A stretch of 8,870 nucleotides of DNA from Methanobacteriota archaeon (GTDB taxonomy: Archaea; Thermoplasmatota; Poseidoniia; Poseidoniales; Poseidoniaceae): positions 23,640 to 32,509 of the forward strand of contig PBXT01000003.1 of NCBI GenBank assembly GCA_002727695.1, given 5' to 3'. The translations under genes were made by a program, and so were the position numbers. The notes under the pieces were generated by a model. That model did no database searches and had not been told where the DNA came from. It saw nothing but the letters and a program-made list of their open reading frames with translations. Each line of letters opens with the position of its first letter. The stretch's first letter is position 1. This document shows positions 6,093-8,870 of this stretch, piece after piece.

Positions 6093-8107
6093 TTCCAAAT
6101 ATTGTCACCAGCGAACTGCTGTAGAATTTGCTTTGCTTTAGCACGCCTTCGATTTTCTATTGTAAATCCTATGACGACGAGAGTAATTCCAGCAATAACC
6201 CATAGGTATTGAGATTCCAATAATGGTGTTGCAGGTTGAACTGATTCGCTTGCGTACATTAGATTGTGATCTATTTCTGTGTCGATTTGGACTCTAAATT
6301 CCAAGTCATCCTTAACTCCATCTAGCATAGTAATTGAGATTAGATTTGGATACAAATTTTCTTGCATCAATCTCCATCTTCCCTCAGGCACATCAATCGG
6401 TCTAGTCCCCCATGTGGGGTCTTTGACAAGACCTAAGCTGCCTGAACTAACCATTTCCGTTTCGAAGTTAATCACGTTTGAATCGGGAATTTCGTCGACT
6501 ACTAGCAAAGCCTCCAGCATCAACAAATCAAGCATTAGAGTTCTTGCTGCTAATAATATGAATGACCTTGAATGTGAATCAAGTAGATCATCAACTGGAT
6601 TAACTGCAGATTTTTCTGCTACCTTATTGAAAATTAGTGCCTCAAAATCAAGTTCGTAAAACTCGGGAATATGTAGTTGCCATCTACCATCATCCAGAGG
6701 CCAAGCAGAGTCTGCAATTAATCGGACCGAGAGAGTCTCGCCGTCTAGCATCCCAAAGGTTGCTCCAACATGTAATGCACGAGATGAGGCAGGAGTGTTA
6801 GGATGAGAAGCGTGCCATAATTGATCTAATCTTGAATCTATCAATTCTTCCAAACTATCATCTTCGCTAGATTGCATTTCTCCGCCAATCGCCCAAAGTG
6901 GAGAAATTACTCCTCCTAAAATTAGAATTAACACGCCAGGAACGAAAATTCCGTATCTAACCGATTTTGAAGTTGTATCATTTCTGAATTCAATGATTAA
7001 TCCTACTAAAATTGCTAGTGAGAGAATCAATGCCATCAGGTCAGAGGTCGCACTCAGTTCTTCTGAACCATAACTTTCAGCCTTCATTCCATAACCTTGC
7101 CATTGCCAAGCAGAATAGTCAAACTCTTCGGGAGACGTAGGACCTATCCCCTCGAATGCTATCAATCCAGCCCACTGATAGGGCTGGAAAGCGTTTAATC
7201 GTCCTCCAATGCAGAAATCGTATTCGCCAACAGGTAGGGCTCTCCACTGCCAAGTCATTTTTGTAGCACCATTAGTAACTTCAGTTTCTAAATCTGGAAT
7301 CGGTGCCATTTTGTTATCTGGCATAATCAAATCTGGCCGGCCATGTGTTTGCTCAATTTCTGATGGAACCTCTTCCCATTCGATTGTGATTCGTAAAATT
7401 TCGTGACTATCAAGGTCAAAAGTCCAGCAATCCCAATCATCTTCTACTAAAGCTCCGTAGTGTATTGTTTCCAAATCAGTCATTCTTGGAGAAGAATATG
7501 ATGACGGTTCATCTACATCTCTAGAGTCTACATCTTCGGACCATATTATATCCAACAACATGTATGATGCGCCTCTAAGGTTAAGCTGCCAATTACCAGG
7601 CCTCTCCACTTCGAATTGTAGCAAGATTCTGATCTCTTCATCTGGCCAAAGTAATCTATCGCCGCCGTGGTTTAGCGGTTCATTTTCAACTGCATAAGGC
7701 CCCTGAACTCCATCTACAGGGTTTGTGTCGCCTTCGAATTCGATAACAGTTGTAGATTGTGCGATGATTACTGTGACTTGCAAATCCGGTCTCGATAATC
7801 CAATTACATCATCTTGGTACTTCAAATCAATTTTCAATTCTTCAATCTCATCAGGGATTAGCGCAATTTCGCTTTGCTGAGGAGTCATTGGCAATTCTAT
7901 GAAAATAGTTTCAGGAGAGAGTGGTGAAGCAGAGTTTACTGTCCCTCCAACACTAGCTTCACCTGTATGAAACTCGGTCAATGTGCAATCATTGACATCG
8001 TTGCAAGAGAACCACAGTTCACCGCCTCCTTCCTCAGAGTCAATTGCTGCTTTAGCAAGAGGTGAAAAAATCACACAGAGGAGCAATATTGCAACTACTC
8101 TGCGCAT
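6089..8107 (-). CDS. Exported, membrane-anchored protein of unknown function with PPC-like region
   Basis: A 672-residue protein I cannot name. Signal peptide: MRR then a hydrophobic core (4-16) with a likely cleavage after LAKA (about 17-20). Extracellular part 1 (about 21-352) is acidic and strand-rich. Within it, about 219-301 resembles a pre-peptidase C-terminal (PPC) beta-sandwich: DDWDCWTFDLDSHEILRI, then GRPDLIMPD, then LPVGEYDFCIGG. Membrane helices at about 353-373 and 386-406 flank a short loop with basic residues (R375, K381, R384). Extracellular part 2 is about 407-633, and a last helix (634-652) is followed by the basic tail ENRRRAKAKQ; this agrees with the positive-inside rule. 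Four non-signal cysteines (35, 41, 227, 299) could form two disulfides. A hydrophobic helix at about 516-537 carries R, D and E and is probably not membrane-spanning. No catalytic motif is evident. Last gene of the right block, 25 bp after sprT; it may be a surface structural or binding protein, but this is inference. Confidence 0.85.
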   Translation of the reverse strand: MRRVVAILLLCVIFSPLAKAAIDSEEGGGELWFSCNDVNDCTLTEFHTGEASVGGTVNSASPLSPETIFIELPMTPQQSEIALIPDEIEELKIDLKYQDDVIGLSRPDLQVTVIIAQSTTVIEFEGDTNPVDGVQGPYAVENEPLNHGGDRLLWPDEEIRILLQFEVERPGNWQLNLRGASYMLLDIIWSEDVDSRDVDEPSSYSSPRMTDLETIHYGALVEDDWDCWTFDLDSHEILRITIEWEEVPSEIEQTHGRPDLIMPDNKMAPIPDLETEVTNGATKMTWQWRALPVGEYDFCIGGRLNAFQPYQWAGLIAFEGIGPTSPEEFDYSAWQWQGYGMKAESYGSEELSATSDLMALILSLAILVGLIIEFRNDTTSKSVRYGIFVPGVLILILGGVISPLWAIGGEMQSSEDDSLEELIDSRLDQLWHASHPNTPASSRALHVGATFGMLDGETLSVRLIADSAWPLDDGRWQLHIPEFYELDFEALIFNKVAEKSAVNPVDDLLDSHSRSFILLAARTLMLDLLMLEALLVVDEIPDSNVINFETEMVSSGSLGLVKDPTWGTRPIDVPEGRWRLMQENLYPNLISITMLDGVKDDLEFRVQIDTEIDHNLMYASESVQPATPLLESQYLWVIAGITLVVIGFTIENRRRAKAKQILQQFAGDNIWN

Positions 8108-8111
8108 ATCT

Positions 8112-8128
8112 TGCTGTAGTACTCAGCA
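8112..8128. repeat. Small inverted repeat TGCTG-7 nt-CAGCA between sprT and the membrane-protein gene
   Basis: TGCTG at 8112-8116 and CAGCA at 8124-8128 flank 7 nt that include the palindrome AGTACT (8118-8123). It fills most of the 25-bp spacer and ends 4 nt before the downstream ATG. It could form a weak hairpin near the start codon; a 5-bp stem is easily due to chance. No Shine-Dalgarno motif is seen in the spacer. Confidence 0.25.
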
Positions 8129-8132
8129 CTAA

Positions 8133-8672
8133 TCACTGTGACGGATTATTGGGTACATCTTTCAGTACCGTTCTACAGATACGGCAGAGATAGCGCCCCT
8201 TGCCGGGTTTTTGTCGAGGGTATTCTTTCTCACAAGTGGAACATATCCATAACCACGTAGCCTTTTCTTTTCGAAGCATTTCAGTGAAACTCGGCCCCAT
8301 CTTTGACGATTCCTGACTAGGCCAAAGAGCCTCCAATGAACGGAATGTCGAGTCGTGTGCCGTGTATCCTAATGCATGGACGAATTCATGGTGAAGGACC
8401 CATGCTGCATATGGCATCCACTCATTAGTCAATAGACGAGGGTGTAAATCGATAACTTCTACTTGTTCTGGTTGTGTAGGTTTGCGAACTCCTCTCTTCC
8501 ATCTAGTAACTCCATGCCTTTGAGTTGCGTTCTTCCTTAGGACCCCTAAATCAATCTCAATCAATTTAGTAAGTTGCTGCTCACTCCAAACTTCCATAGC
8601 CATCATTACTTCGATTACAAAATCGCGCAACTTAGCTAATTCTTCGGTTTGAAGTTTTGATGGCTTTGCCAT
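8133..8672 (-). CDS. sprT: SprT-family zinc metalloprotease
   Basis: A 179-residue SprT-like protein with both family marks. The metalloprotease site is HHEFVHALGYTAHDSTF at 94-110: H95 and H99 with catalytic E96 form HExxH, and H106 is the likely third ligand. The C-terminal zinc ribbon is CSTC (144-147) and CRIC (163-166), a CX2C-X15-CX2C arrangement. The N-terminal part (1-60) is helical and basic, as in other members. Eukaryotic SPRTN/Wss1 relatives degrade proteins crosslinked to DNA; bacterial SprT and archaeal members are less well defined, so a DNA-protein crosslink role here is inference. The ATG directly abuts the upstream stop codon, and GGTG lies 7 nt before it (complement of 8680-8683), so translation is probably coupled to the hotdog gene. 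The symbol denotes the family rather than demonstrated orthology. Confidence 0.92.
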   Translation of the reverse strand: MAKPSKLQTEELAKLRDFVIEVMMAMEVWSEQQLTKLIEIDLGVLRKNATQRHGVTRWKRGVRKPTQPEQVEVIDLHPRLLTNEWMPYAAWVLHHEFVHALGYTAHDSTFRSLEALWPSQESSKMGPSFTEMLRKEKATWLWICSTCEKEYPRQKPGKGRYLCRICRTVLKDVPNNPSQ

Positions 8673-8870
8673 TTACGACCACCGGTGATATGCAGGATGC
8701 CCTTCCTTTACGGCTACAAACAATCCCTTTCCAGTAGCACAGACTTTGCCATCTGCGGTCAAGGTCATTTTGATACTAGCTCTGTCATCCTGCAAATCTT
8801 CTACTTCAGCAAGCACATATAATTCAACTCCGGCAGGAGTTGGCCTTCGCAAAGATATCGAATAAGTTGC
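8673..8870 (-). CDS. Hotdog-fold thioesterase-like protein, C-terminal part only
   Basis: The reverse strand encodes 65 residues that enter from the right edge and end at TAA (8673-8675). The order is SLRRPTPAGVELYVLAEVED, then RASIKMTLTADGKVCATGKG, then LFVAVKEGHP. This matches the last three strands of PaaI/4HBT-type hotdog thioesterases: a 'PxPxG-x-L-x-V-x-A-x-V' strand, a '[RK]-x-x-[IV]-x-x-x-[LI]-x-A-D-G-x-V-x-A' hairpin and a final 'G-x-[FL]-V-x-[VL]' strand. Such proteins usually hydrolyse acyl-CoA thioesters and are about 120-160 residues, so roughly half is present; the catalytic Asp/Glu/Asn region lies outside the window. Its stop codon touches the sprT start. Substrate cannot be judged, and a non-enzymatic hotdog protein is possible. 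Confidence 0.75.
   Translation of the reverse strand, partial: ATYSISLRRPTPAGVELYVLAEVEDLQDDRASIKMTLTADGKVCATGKGLFVAVKEGHPAYHRWS

Noticed and set aside
6497..6562. Extra membrane helix at residues 516-537 of the 672-residue protein
   Set aside because: It contains Arg, Asp and Glu within the hydrophobic stretch, and adding it would break the positive-inside topology.
1..8870. CRISPR array, tRNA/rRNA gene, transposase or terminal repeats
   Set aside because: I found no regularly spaced direct repeats, cloverleaf-like segment, transposase motif or paired long repeats; nearly all bases are taken by the eight protein genes.

Overview
The window looks like a stretch of archaeal chromosome, most likely from a planktonic euryarchaeon of the Marine Group II / Poseidoniales or Thermoplasmatota type. 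The archaeal signature is strong: a Hel308 repair helicase is followed directly by a KEOPS Cgi121 subunit. The narrower placement is an inference from gene style: moderate-to-low GC, very tight packing, acidic secreted proteins, and starts with weak or no Shine-Dalgarno signal. There are eight protein genes (two cut by the window edges). I see no rRNA, tRNA, CRISPR array, insertion sequence or phage gene.

Left block, minus strand, read right to left from 5366 to 1: hel308 (superfamily 2 DNA helicase), cgi121 (t6A tRNA-modification complex subunit), tldD (HExxxH metalloprotease subunit) and tldE/pmbA (its partner, cut by the left edge). Gaps are 24 bp, then 11 or 89 bp depending on the tldD start, then 1 bp, so this reads as one operon joining genome maintenance, tRNA modification and peptide processing.

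Centre: an 84-bp divergent intergenic region (5367-5450) with two short inverted repeats separates hel308 from a plus-strand gene for a small two-helix membrane protein with a TerB-like acidic cytosolic domain (5451-6092).

Right block, minus strand, read from 8870 to 6089: the C-terminal part of a hotdog-fold thioesterase-like protein, a SprT-family zinc metalloprotease, and a 672-residue exported membrane-anchored protein of unknown function. The first two genes abut (stop codon touching start codon) and the third follows after 25 bp. Its last codon region overlaps the end of the TerB-like gene tail to tail by 4 bp.

Most of the content is conserved housekeeping. The less familiar items are the 672-residue surface protein, the TerB-like membrane protein, a serine-rich insertion of about 60 residues in Hel308, the inverted repeats between the divergent genes, and an opposite bias of the palindromes CTAG (frequent) and GATC (scarce). 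I did not find a convincing new defence or mobile system.
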